Shown piece by piece: positions 7,178 to 14,761 of a stretch of DNA of 15,799 nucleotides. A program made the position numbers and the translations under genes. This DNA comes from Thiohalobacter sp. (GTDB taxonomy: Bacteria > Pseudomonadota > Gammaproteobacteria > Thiohalobacterales > Thiohalobacteraceae). The stretch spans positions 1 through 15,799 of the forward strand of contig JALVEM010000064.1 in the NCBI GenBank assembly GCA_027030825.1, in the 5' to 3' direction. The notes under the pieces were generated by a model. That model worked only from the letters and a program-made list of their open reading frames with translations, did no database searches and had not been told where the DNA came from. Positions within the stretch are counted from its first letter, which is position 1. The number at the start of each line of letters is the position of its first letter.

Positions 7178-7737
7178 TCGTCCTCCGGCAGCAGGCCGTC
7201 CGGAAAGGCGACCGGCCGGCCGTCCAGGCTCTGCGTGTTGTGTTTCTTCCAGTAGGCGCGGATGCCGTTCTCGCCCTTGCGGGTCGCCCAGTCGAGCAGA
7301 TCGCGGCGGTCGCCGATGTAGTGATAGAGGGGCACCCCCATGCCGCAGGAGGTCTGCACCTGCTCGATCGTCACCTCGATCAGCTGGCGCGCACCGGGCA
7401 GGTCCGGAAACAGGTCGCGGTATCGCGCCCAGCCGGGCTCGCCGGGATGGTGGGCGCGGCCCCGGCCGTAGATGCGCAGGATCATCGGCTTGCCGCTGAA
7501 GGCGCAGAACATGAGCGTGATGCGGGGATCGGACTCGAGGTGGGCGGCGGTCTCGTTGCCGCTGCCGGTGAGGTTGAGCCAGACGAGGTGCCGCTCGTCG
7601 AGCACCCGCAGGCTGTCCAGGCCCTTGGGTGACAGGTTGATGGTGCCTCCGGCCGCGGCGGTGGCCACGAAGAACAGCCTCTGGCGGGCGATGAATTCGC
7701 GGTGGGCTTCGGTCAGATTCTCGTAGCGGCGTCCCAT
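7174..7737 (-). CDS. Pyridoxamine 5'-phosphate oxidase-like flavoprotein
   Basis: A 187-residue protein of the FMN-binding split-barrel superfamily. The N-terminal part (FIARQRLFFVATAAAGGTIN, then LSPKG and VWLNLTGSGNETAAHL) is typical of the PNPOx-like group that reduces unknown substrates rather than making pyridoxal phosphate. The C-terminal part (CGMGVPLYHYIGDR) matches the subgroup with a longer tail. I chose the ATG at 7737 because GGAGG lies 5 bases upstream; the 13 additional upstream codons run into the foldback repeat. It is the first gene of a pair with the dehydrogenase, suggesting a shared redox step, though the substrate is unknown. Confidence 0.87.
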   Translation of the reverse strand: MGRRYENLTEAHREFIARQRLFFVATAAAGGTINLSPKGLDSLRVLDERHLVWLNLTGSGNETAAHLESDPRITLMFCAFSGKPMILRIYGRGRAHHPGEPGWARYRDLFPDLPGARQLIEVTIEQVQTSCGMGVPLYHYIGDRRDLLDWATRKGENGIRAYWKKHNTQSLDGRPVAFPDGLLPEDE

Positions 7738-7751
7738 GAGTCCTCCACGGT

Positions 7752-7916
7752 AGCAGCCTGTCGGACTTGGGTCCAATCTACTGCGCTGATGGGAGAGCGG
7801 CCCGAATCTTCCCGCTTTCTCGTTGCGTAGTGCCCGCTATGCGCCTCGAAATCGTGAAGATTCGTTCTCGCTCTCCCACCATGCTCGCTACGATCGCCCA
7901 AGTCCGACAGGCTGCT
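7752..7916. repeat. MITE-like foldback element, 165 bp, with 20-bp terminal inverted repeats
   Basis: Perfect 20-bp inverted repeats at 7752-7771 and 7897-7916 (outer part AGCAGCCTGTCGGACTT). Nested inside are GGGAGAGCG (7791-7799) / CGCTCTCCC (7869-7877) and CGAATCTTC (7803-7811) / GAAGATTCG (7856-7864), with GCGTAG / CTATGC near the centre. The whole unit could fold into one long hairpin. It has no coding capacity, which fits a miniature inverted-repeat element or a large palindromic repeat. I see no clear target-site duplication. It fills the gap between the divergent flavoprotein and perM genes. Confidence 0.75.
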
Positions 7917-7932
7917 GGTAGTCGGGTATGAT
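7904..7932 (+). promoter_or_regulatory. Sigma-70-like promoter of perM-hda, overlapping the foldback element
   Basis: CCGACA (7904-7909, 4 of 6) is followed by a 17-base spacer and TATGAT (7927-7932, 5 of 6). The -35 hexamer lies inside the right terminal repeat of the foldback element, while the -10 is outside it. The transcript would start about 25 bases before the perM ATG. Confidence 0.5.
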
Positions 7933-7964
7933 AGCGGGCGGAGTGCGAGGAGGGACAGCCCGCC

Positions 7965-9044
7965 ATGCCGGACAGGCTCGACATCTTCAGGCAATTCTAT
8001 GTGCTGGCGCTGCTGCTGCTCGCCGGCTGGCTGGTGCAGGCGCTGGGGCCGGTGCTCACACCCTTCCTCGTCTCCGCCCTGCTGGCCTATCTGGGCGATC
8101 CGGTCACCGACCGTCTGGAGCGCTTCATGCCACGCACGCTGGCGGTCGTCGTGGTCTTTCTCGCCATCTTTCTCGTCTTCGGGCTGGCGCTGCTGTTTCT
8201 GTTTCCGCTGCTCTACGATCAGCTCACCCGCTTCGTCACCCGGTTGCCGGCCTATCTGGACTGGCTGCAGCAGCGGCTCCTGCCCCTGCTCTCGCAGTGG
8301 CTGGGGAGCGACCAGGAACGGCTGCTCGACGTCTCCCGCCTGCGCCAGACCCTCGTGAGCCACTGGCAGCAGGTCGGCAGCTACGCGGCCACGCTGCTGC
8401 AGACCATCACTTCCTCGGGTCTGCTGCTGGCCAATGCCCTGGCCAATGCGGTGCTGGTGCCGCTGGTGACCTTCTATCTGCTGCGCGACTGGGACATCCT
8501 GGTGGCGCGCATCCGCGATCTGTTGCCGCGCCGCCACGAGCCGGTGATCAGCCGGCTGGCGGCCGAGGCCGACGAGGTGCTCAGCGCCTTTCTGCGCGGC
8601 CAGCTGCTGGTCATGCTGGCGCTCGGCACGGTCTATTCGATCGGGCTGTGGCTGACCGGCCTGGAGCTGGCGCTCTTCTTCGGCATGCTGGCGGGCCTGG
8701 TGAGTTTCGTGCCCTATCTCGGCTTCATTCTCGGCATCCTGGCCGCCGGCGGCGCCTCGCTGGTCCAGTTCCACGACTGGACACACCTGCTGCAGGTGCT
8801 GGCCGTATTCGGTGTCGGCCAGGTGCTGGAGTCCTTCGTGCTGACACCGGTGCTGGTCGGGGACCGGATCGGCCTGCATCCGGTGGCGGTGATCTTCGCG
8901 GTGCTGGCGGGCGGCCAGCTGTTCGGTTTCGTGGGCGTGCTCCTCGCCTTGCCCGTGGCCGCGGTGATCATGGTGGTGCTGCGTCACCTGCGGGCCCGGT
9001 ATCTCGCCAGCCCGGCCTATGCCGACACGGGGTCGGCGCCGTGA
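7965..9044 (+). CDS. perM: AI-2E-family transporter / PerM-like membrane protein
   Basis: A 359-residue polytopic inner-membrane protein of the AI-2E transporter (UPF0118) family. Hydrophobic segments: two near the N-terminus (about 12-45), one at about 55-85, one after the central soluble stretch (about 140-170), and four towards the C-terminus (about 210-340), the family's usual layout. Members have been linked to export or ion transport; for PerM itself the substrate is not settled. AGGAGGG ends 10 bases before the ATG. Its stop overlaps the GTG of hda by 4 bp. The same perM-hda order is found in other gammaproteobacteria. Confidence 0.9.
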   Translation: MPDRLDIFRQFYVLALLLLAGWLVQALGPVLTPFLVSALLAYLGDPVTDRLERFMPRTLAVVVVFLAIFLVFGLALLFLFPLLYDQLTRFVTRLPAYLDWLQQRLLPLLSQWLGSDQERLLDVSRLRQTLVSHWQQVGSYAATLLQTITSSGLLLANALANAVLVPLVTFYLLRDWDILVARIRDLLPRRHEPVISRLAAEADEVLSAFLRGQLLVMLALGTVYSIGLWLTGLELALFFGMLAGLVSFVPYLGFILGILAAGGASLVQFHDWTHLLQVLAVFGVGQVLESFVLTPVLVGDRIGLHPVAVIFAVLAGGQLFGFVGVLLALPVAAVIMVVLRHLRARYLASPAYADTGSAP

Positions 9045-9745
9045 CCACGTCGCAGATGCCGCTGCCGGTGCAGCTGCCGGCGGCGGCCGACTTCGACACC
9101 TTCGTGGCCGGCCGCAACGCGGAGGCGGTGGCGTTGGTGCGGGCCCTCGCGGAGGGCGAGGAGACCGGGGTCGTCTGCCTGCACGGGGTCGCGGGCAGCG
9201 GACGCACCCACCTCCTCCAGGCCGCGGTGCGCTGCGCGCATCAGGCGGGCCGGTCGGCCATGTATCTCGACCTGGCCTCGCCGCTCGAGAGCTCGCTGCT
9301 CGAGGGACTGGAGGCACTGCAGCTGCTGGCGCTCGATCGGGCCGACCGACGGGCCGGCGATTCCGGCTGGGAACGGTCGCTCTTCGATCTGTTCAACCGG
9401 TTGCGGGAGCAGGGACATGGCCTGCTGGTGGCACTGGACCGCCCGCCCGCCGAGGCCGGCTTCGGATTGCCCGACCTTGCCACGCGCCTCGGCTGGGGGC
9501 CGGTCTACGCCCTGCAGCCGCCGGGTGGAGAGACCCTCGTGGAGGCGCTTCGCCGCCATGCCAGGGTGCGCGGGCTGGGCTTGCCGCAGGAGGTGATCGA
9601 GTATCTCCTGCGTCGTGAACGGCGGGACCTGGCCAGCCTCCTGGCCCTGCTCGACCGCCTCGACCGGGCCGCGCTCGCCGCCCAGCGGCGCCTGACCATT
9701 CCTTTCGTGCGCGAGGTGCTGGCGGTCGGTCGGAATCGGGATTGA
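9041..9745 (+). CDS. hda: DnaA regulatory inactivator Hda
   Basis: A 234-residue AAA+ protein homologous to DnaA domain III. With the DNA-loaded sliding clamp it stimulates hydrolysis of DnaA-ATP and so prevents re-initiation of replication. Visible features: clamp-binding motif QMPLPV (5-10), Walker A-like GVAGSGRT (49-56, with Arg instead of Lys as in E. coli Hda), Walker B-like LLALD (95-99), FDLFNRL, the DRPP loop (133-136), and DLATRLGWG with the likely arginine finger Arg149. The C-terminus RRLTIPFVREVL closely resembles E. coli. I chose the GTG at 9041, which overlaps the perM stop (GTGA); an ATG at 9056 would remove the first glutamine of the clamp motif. Confidence 0.95.
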   Translation: MTTSQMPLPVQLPAAADFDTFVAGRNAEAVALVRALAEGEETGVVCLHGVAGSGRTHLLQAAVRCAHQAGRSAMYLDLASPLESSLLEGLEALQLLALDRADRRAGDSGWERSLFDLFNRLREQGHGLLVALDRPPAEAGFGLPDLATRLGWGPVYALQPPGGETLVEALRRHARVRGLGLPQEVIEYLLRRERRDLASLLALLDRLDRAALAAQRRLTIPFVREVLAVGRNRD

Positions 9746-9790
9746 TCGGAGCGTTCGCGGTCCGATCGCGGCGATCATCCGGGGCCCGCA

Positions 9791-11123
<1,333 letters not shown>

Positions 11124-11140
11124 ACCGGACCCGGGCTGCC

Positions 11141-11169
11141 TTGACGCTGTCCGGAGCGGCGTGTACGGT
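11141..11169 (+). promoter_or_regulatory. Sigma-70-like promoter of the first DUF4398 lipoprotein gene
   Basis: TTGACG (11141-11146, 5 of 6), a 17-base spacer, then TACGGT (11164-11169, 3 of 6). The predicted start is about 25 bases before the ATG at 11200. It diverges from the arsC promoter. Confidence 0.4.
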
Positions 11170-11199
11170 GGCAGGATCGGTTTTCGGAGGTCGTCGGCA

Positions 11200-11535
11200 A
11201 TGCCGCCCGATGCAGTGTCCTGCCGCAAGCGCGCCATTCACCGTATCCTGCTCCCCCTGTTCGCCGCCTTCCTGCTCACTGCCTGCGTCACGGCACCCGT
11301 TCAACAGATGAGCGACGCCCGCCAGGCCATCCAGTCGGCCATGGAGGCCGGCGCCGCCCGACGGGCGCCCGAGCTCCTTCAGGAGGCGCGCGATCTGGTG
11401 GAAGCGGCCGAGCGTGCGCTGGCCGCACGCGACTACCGGCGTGCCGGAGAGCTCGCGGCCCGGGCGCGCGAGAAGGCGATCGCCGCGCGCGAAGCCAGCC
11501 TGGCCTCCGGAAAGGAAGAACGGAAAACGGAATAA
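11200..11535 (+). CDS. DUF4398-type lipoprotein
   Basis: A 111-residue predicted lipoprotein. The signal ends in a lipobox LTAC with the lipidated Cys29; residue +2 is Val, which favours the outer membrane under the enteric sorting rule. The mature part is one Ala/Arg/Glu-rich helical domain (about 35-100) with a repeated pattern of A-x-x-A and E-A-R, matching DUF4398. The function is unknown; envelope structure is the usual guess. GGAGG lies 9 bases before the ATG at 11200. An upstream GTG at 11161 overlaps the predicted promoter. The signal has an unusually long N-region of about 15 residues. It is followed in the same direction by a larger lipoprotein carrying the same domain. Confidence 0.82.
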   Translation: MPPDAVSCRKRAIHRILLPLFAAFLLTACVTAPVQQMSDARQAIQSAMEAGAARRAPELLQEARDLVEAAERALAARDYRRAGELAARAREKAIAAREASLASGKEERKTE

Positions 11536-11566
11536 AACGGGCGCCGGTCGGCGTCCTTCCGTGCAG

Positions 11567-11597
11567 GGAGGCCGCGTCGTCTCGCGGAGCGGCCTCC
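11567..11597. other. Stem-loop after the first DUF4398 gene
   Basis: A perfect 9-bp GC-rich stem (GGAGGCCGC / GCGGCCTCC) with a 13-base loop, 31 bases after the stop codon. No T-run follows, so it is not a standard intrinsic terminator; it may stabilise the mRNA 3' end or assist Rho. Apart from the promoter at 11651, I see nothing else between 11536 and 11751. Confidence 0.4.
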
Positions 11598-11650
11598 ACA
11601 ACGGCATGTGACCATGATGCGGGGGAAGTCATGGGCATGCGGAAACCAAA

Positions 11651-11679
11651 TTGACAGTCCACAAGGCCGGTGGTAGCTT
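11651..11679 (+). promoter_or_regulatory. Sigma-70 promoter of the DUF4398-LysM lipoprotein gene
   Basis: A perfect TTGACA (11651-11656), a 17-base spacer, then TAGCTT (11674-11679, 3 of 6). This gives a leader of about 65 bases before the ATG, so the gene can be expressed separately from its upstream paralogue. Confidence 0.55.
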
Positions 11680-11751
11680 CACCCCGATCCTGCTCCGGCT
11701 GTTTTGAACCCGACAGTTGAACGTCCTTTGATCATCATTGGAGACCACGTC

Positions 11752-12528
11752 ATGAAGCGATTCCTGCCTTCCAAAGCATTGCCCGTCGTCACCGTACTGG
11801 CCGTCGCACTTCTGGGGGGCTGTGCCAGCCAGCCGAAACAGGAGCAGGCGGCAGCGCCCGCGGAACCCTCGGGCCCGAGTGCCGCCGTGACCCAGGCACT
11901 CGACAGCGCGCGTGCCGCCATCAAGGAAGCCAAGGCGCTGGACTGGATCTGGCGCGATACGGAGAAATTCCTGAAGCAGGCAGAGAAGGCAGCCAAGGCG
12001 GGTGACGAGGCCAAGGCCATCAAGCTGGCCAACAAGGCGCGCGAACAGGCCGAGCTGGCCGTCAACCAGTACTATCTCGAGCATGCCAAGGCACTGCTGA
12101 AGAAGGTTCAGGGCGCCTCCGGACTCACGGCAGACCAGCGCGCGCGCCTCGACGAGGCCATGAACGCCATCTACCGCACCCATGAGGGCAGGAAGGCCTA
12201 CGATCTGCTCAGCGCACTGGCGGCCGAACTCGAGTCCGCCAACATTCGGTACACGGTCGTGCGTGGCGACAGCCTCTGGAAGATCTCGGGCAAGCCCGAG
12301 ATCTACAACAATCCCTACGAGTGGCCGCTCATCTACAAGAACAATGCCGACAAGATCCGCGATGCCGACCTGATCTATCCCGGTCAGGAATTCAGCATCA
12401 TCCGCAACCCGTCGCAGGAAGAGGTGGAAGCTGCCATACGACACGCCAAGACCCGTGGCGCCTGGTCGCTCGGCGTGGTCGAGGAATCCGATCGCGAGTA
12501 TCTGGGGGGCAATCTGCGGTTGCGCTGA
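11752..12528 (+). CDS. DUF4398-LysM lipoprotein
   Basis: A 258-residue predicted lipoprotein that may bind peptidoglycan. Order: signal with lipobox LGGC and Cys24 (next residue Ala, favouring the outer membrane); Ala/Pro/Gln-rich linker to about 43; Lys/Ala-rich helical DUF4398-like domain (about 45-120); helical segment to about 162; LysM domain (about 167-217: YTVVRGDSLWKIS to LIYPGQEFSI); and a short tail. LysM domains bind glycan chains, so the protein could link the outer membrane to the wall; this is inference. The LysM has an insert of about 10 residues (NNPYEWPLIYKNN), as in some proteobacterial forms. GGAG precedes the ATG by about 9 bases. It shares its helical domain with the lipoprotein just upstream, suggesting a duplication followed by domain gain or loss. 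Confidence 0.88.
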   Translation: MKRFLPSKALPVVTVLAVALLGGCASQPKQEQAAAPAEPSGPSAAVTQALDSARAAIKEAKALDWIWRDTEKFLKQAEKAAKAGDEAKAIKLANKAREQAELAVNQYYLEHAKALLKKVQGASGLTADQRARLDEAMNAIYRTHEGRKAYDLLSALAAELESANIRYTVVRGDSLWKISGKPEIYNNPYEWPLIYKNNADKIRDADLIYPGQEFSIIRNPSQEEVEAAIRHAKTRGAWSLGVVEESDREYLGGNLRLR

Positions 12529-12559
12529 GCCTGTCTCGCACTCGAACATGTACACAAGG

Positions 12560-12584
12560 GGCCCCGAACGGGGCCTTTTGTTTT
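12560..12584 (+). terminator. Intrinsic terminator after the DUF4398-LysM gene
   Basis: GGCCCCG (12560-12566), AA, CGGGGCC (12569-12575), followed by TTTTGTTTT. It lies 31 bases after the stop codon and separates the lipoprotein gene from cytochrome b561. Confidence 0.8.
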
Positions 12585-12597
12585 CGTCCGCAGGGCA

Positions 12598-12603
12598 TAT
12601 ACT
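12598..12603 (+). promoter_or_regulatory. Possible -10 of the cytochrome b561 gene
   Basis: TATACT (5 of 6) lies 37 bases before the ATG. No good -35 is visible at normal spacing; the T-rich tail of the preceding terminator occupies that place. Confidence 0.3.
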
Positions 12604-12640
12604 TTGATCGGGCCACAAGGGAAAGAAGGGAGGAGGAACC

Positions 12641-13186
12641 ATGCTGTTGAATGGACCGGATCGTTACGGCGTGGTTTCACGGGCGATCCACTGGATCACC
12701 GCGCTGCTTTTCTTCGTGATGCTGGGTGTGGGCCTGTGGATGGAGGAACTGCTGGATGAATCCAGCGCACTGGGTGAGCAGCTGCTCTTTCTGCATCAGT
12801 CGACCGGTCTGCTCGTCTTCGGCCTCACCGTCCTGCGGCTGCTCTGGCTGATCATCACGCCACCGCCCCCGCTGCCCGAGACGCTGCAGGCCTGGGAGAT
12901 CCTGCTCGCGCGCTTCGTGCGCATCCTCATGTACGTGCTGCTGCTCGCGATCCCCGTATCCGGTTATCTGAATCTCGCCTTCGACGGGCATGACGTGACC
13001 TTCTATGGCCTGTTCACCATTCCCGCGCTCGTGTCCGAGAACCACGACCTGCACGAGGTCTTCGAGGAGGTGCACGAGCTGCTGGTCTGGAGCCTGCTGT
13101 TCCTGGTGCTGCTCCACATCGCCGGCGCACTCAAGCACCGATACGAGCTCGGACCGGGAGTGGATGTGCTGCGGCGCATGCTCTGA
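12641..13186 (+). CDS. Cytochrome b561 (bacterial CybB family)
   Basis: A 181-residue di-haem membrane protein with four transmembrane helices (about 15-34, 48-71, 90-112 and 146-165). Four histidines sit where haem ligands are expected: His17 (AIHW), His52 (LHQSTG), His145 (VHELLVW) and His159 (LLHIAG). Family members pass electrons to or from membrane quinones, and E. coli CybB oxidises superoxide; which applies here is unknown. A strong GGGAGGAGG lies just before the ATG. It ends only 3 bases before the stop of the opposing PilZ-like gene with no terminator between, so the two transcripts probably overlap at their 3' ends. Confidence 0.93.
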   Translation: MLLNGPDRYGVVSRAIHWITALLFFVMLGVGLWMEELLDESSALGEQLLFLHQSTGLLVFGLTVLRLLWLIITPPPPLPETLQAWEILLARFVRILMYVLLLAIPVSGYLNLAFDGHDVTFYGLFTIPALVSENHDLHEVFEEVHELLVWSLLFLVLLHIAGALKHRYELGPGVDVLRRML

Positions 13187-13189
13187 GAT

Positions 13190-14758
13190 TCATTCCTCGG
13201 GAACGGCCAGTATGCGCTCGACGCCGTTGGCCACCTCGATCAGGCGCTCGCACCGGAGTCGTTCCGTGCCGTCCTGCCGGTACAGTTCCAGCGGCCGGCC
13301 TTCCGCGTACAGGCCGCGCGGCGAGATCAGCAGGCGCTTCGATCCGTCGGAACCTGCCTGACCGACCAGCACCGGCATGCAGGGGTGCTCCTCGCCTTCC
13401 CGGCGGACCGGGCGAGCGGCCACCGCGCGAGCCTCGCGCGCCACGTACTGGAGTCCGGCAGCCGCCTCGCCGCCCTCGTTCATCACCCAGCGCACGATCG
13501 CCGTGTACCAGATCCGGCCATGGTCGGGATCCGGCACGGCGACGGCCACCAGATCACCCACCTGCAGGAGGAGCCGATTGCGCGGGTAACGAAGGCCCAG
13601 TCCGCCGGCGCTGCGATTGTCGATGGTGCAGGTGTATTCCCGGGGAGGACGCTCGGAAGCCACGGGCTCGGTTTCCATCCAGTCGTCCTCCGGCTGCCAT
13701 TGTGCGGGATCGAAAGGCCTGTCGCGGTTGTGCAGCCGCCAGACCTCGCTGAGGCCGCAACGGATCCGGGTGATCTCCCGATAGGCCCGCCGTTCGTGGC
13801 GCCGCTGCGGTGCGGACATCCATTGCCCGATCAGGTGCGAGAGCCACTGTTTCTGTTCGCGAACCGTGCGATCCCCCGGCAGTTCGGGAAGCGAGCCGGC
13901 ATCCAGTCTGGCCAGCAGGCTCTGAGCGGTGATGATCAGGTTTTCGAGATCGATCTGGCGCCAGGGCGGATTGCCGTCGGGCGCCTCCATGATTTTCAGC
14001 TTTTCGTTGGGTTCGCAATCCCGGCAGAGCGGGAAGCAGCCCGGTATCGTTTGATCGTGTGGCCGGTCGCCGGGTTCGAGCCGGACCTGGTCGATGTGCT
14101 CGCTGATGAATGCCAGCGTATCCCAGACCCGTTCCGGCGGCAGGCGGAAGGGATCCGAGAGGCGCAGGACCGCAAGCTGGCGGAAGGCCCGGTCGGCACC
14201 CAGGCGCTCGGTGAAGGGAAAGCCCCGGGCTTCCTCTTCCGGGATTCGCTTCAGTTCCGAGAAGTCGAGCAGCTCGGCAGCCTCCTTCCACAGCCGCTGT
14301 TCGGTGGGGATGTAGTCGGCATAGCGGCTGGCCAGCAGCAGCACGATCAGGTGCAGGGCGTGGTTGACGGCGCCGTGCAGATGCCGGGGACGGCGCCACA
14401 AGGACTTCTCGTCCTGTGCCTGCAGGATGATGTACTTGTAGCCGTGGAGCATCTGTTCCGTGAGCTGCTCCAGCAGGCGCAGCTCGCGGCTTTCCAGGTG
14501 GCCCGCGTCCCGGTGCACGTGGGCGGTCCGCAGGGGTTCGTGGAGCCGGTTGTAGGCCTGCTGGAAGGCGTTCATGAGCACATGGCGTTCGCGGGGTGCG
14601 AGCCTCTGGGCATTGATGTCCCGCAGCCGGGCGAGCACCAGCTGGGCAGTGGGCAGGGTGTCGGCGTAGGGCAGGCGCTCGATCCATTCCACCAGCGGGC
14701 CCGGCCGGGTGTCCACGCCCGGCGGATTGGACTGGGGAGGGACCTCGAGATGCAGCAT
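13190..14758 (-). CDS. PilZ-like-domain protein, candidate c-di-GMP receptor
   Basis: A 522-residue soluble protein. The N-terminal part (about 20-230) is helical and has the start LVEWIERLPYADT and HGYKYIILQAQD, which recall a family of large PilZ-related proteins of unknown role in beta/gammaproteobacteria. The C-terminal part looks PilZ-like: an Arg cluster RRHERR (319-324) that can supply RxxxR, followed by N381-R-S383-A-G-G386 (the N/D-x-S-x-x-G motif) and then beta-rich sequence to about 440. The gap of about 57 residues between the two motifs is longer than in a simple PilZ domain, so c-di-GMP binding is uncertain. There is also a cysteine cluster, C241-x3-C245-x2-C248. GGAG lies 7 bases before the ATG, inside the end of the fumarase gene, whose stop is only 3 bases upstream. 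Confidence 0.75.
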   Translation of the reverse strand: MLHLEVPPQSNPPGVDTRPGPLVEWIERLPYADTLPTAQLVLARLRDINAQRLAPRERHVLMNAFQQAYNRLHEPLRTAHVHRDAGHLESRELRLLEQLTEQMLHGYKYIILQAQDEKSLWRRPRHLHGAVNHALHLIVLLLASRYADYIPTEQRLWKEAAELLDFSELKRIPEEEARGFPFTERLGADRAFRQLAVLRLSDPFRLPPERVWDTLAFISEHIDQVRLEPGDRPHDQTIPGCFPLCRDCEPNEKLKIMEAPDGNPPWRQIDLENLIITAQSLLARLDAGSLPELPGDRTVREQKQWLSHLIGQWMSAPQRRHERRAYREITRIRCGLSEVWRLHNRDRPFDPAQWQPEDDWMETEPVASERPPREYTCTIDNRSAGGLGLRYPRNRLLLQVGDLVAVAVPDPDHGRIWYTAIVRWVMNEGGEAAAGLQYVAREARAVAARPVRREGEEHPCMPVLVGQAGSDGSKRLLISPRGLYAEGRPLELYRQDGTERLRCERLIEVANGVERILAVPEE

Positions 14759-14761
14759 GCC

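Noticed and set aside
6197..7255. Plus-strand open frame of 352 codons
   Set aside because: Antisense to the dehydrogenase, which has a complete catalytic tetrad; it also runs through the foldback repeat.
7713..9317. Minus-strand open frame of 534 codons
   Set aside because: Antisense to perM and hda, low-complexity Gln/Arg/His-rich translation, and it spans the foldback element.
14010..14040. Radical SAM enzyme based on CxxxCxxC
   Set aside because: The surrounding sequence lacks the other motifs and barrel pattern of that family, so the spacing alone is not enough.
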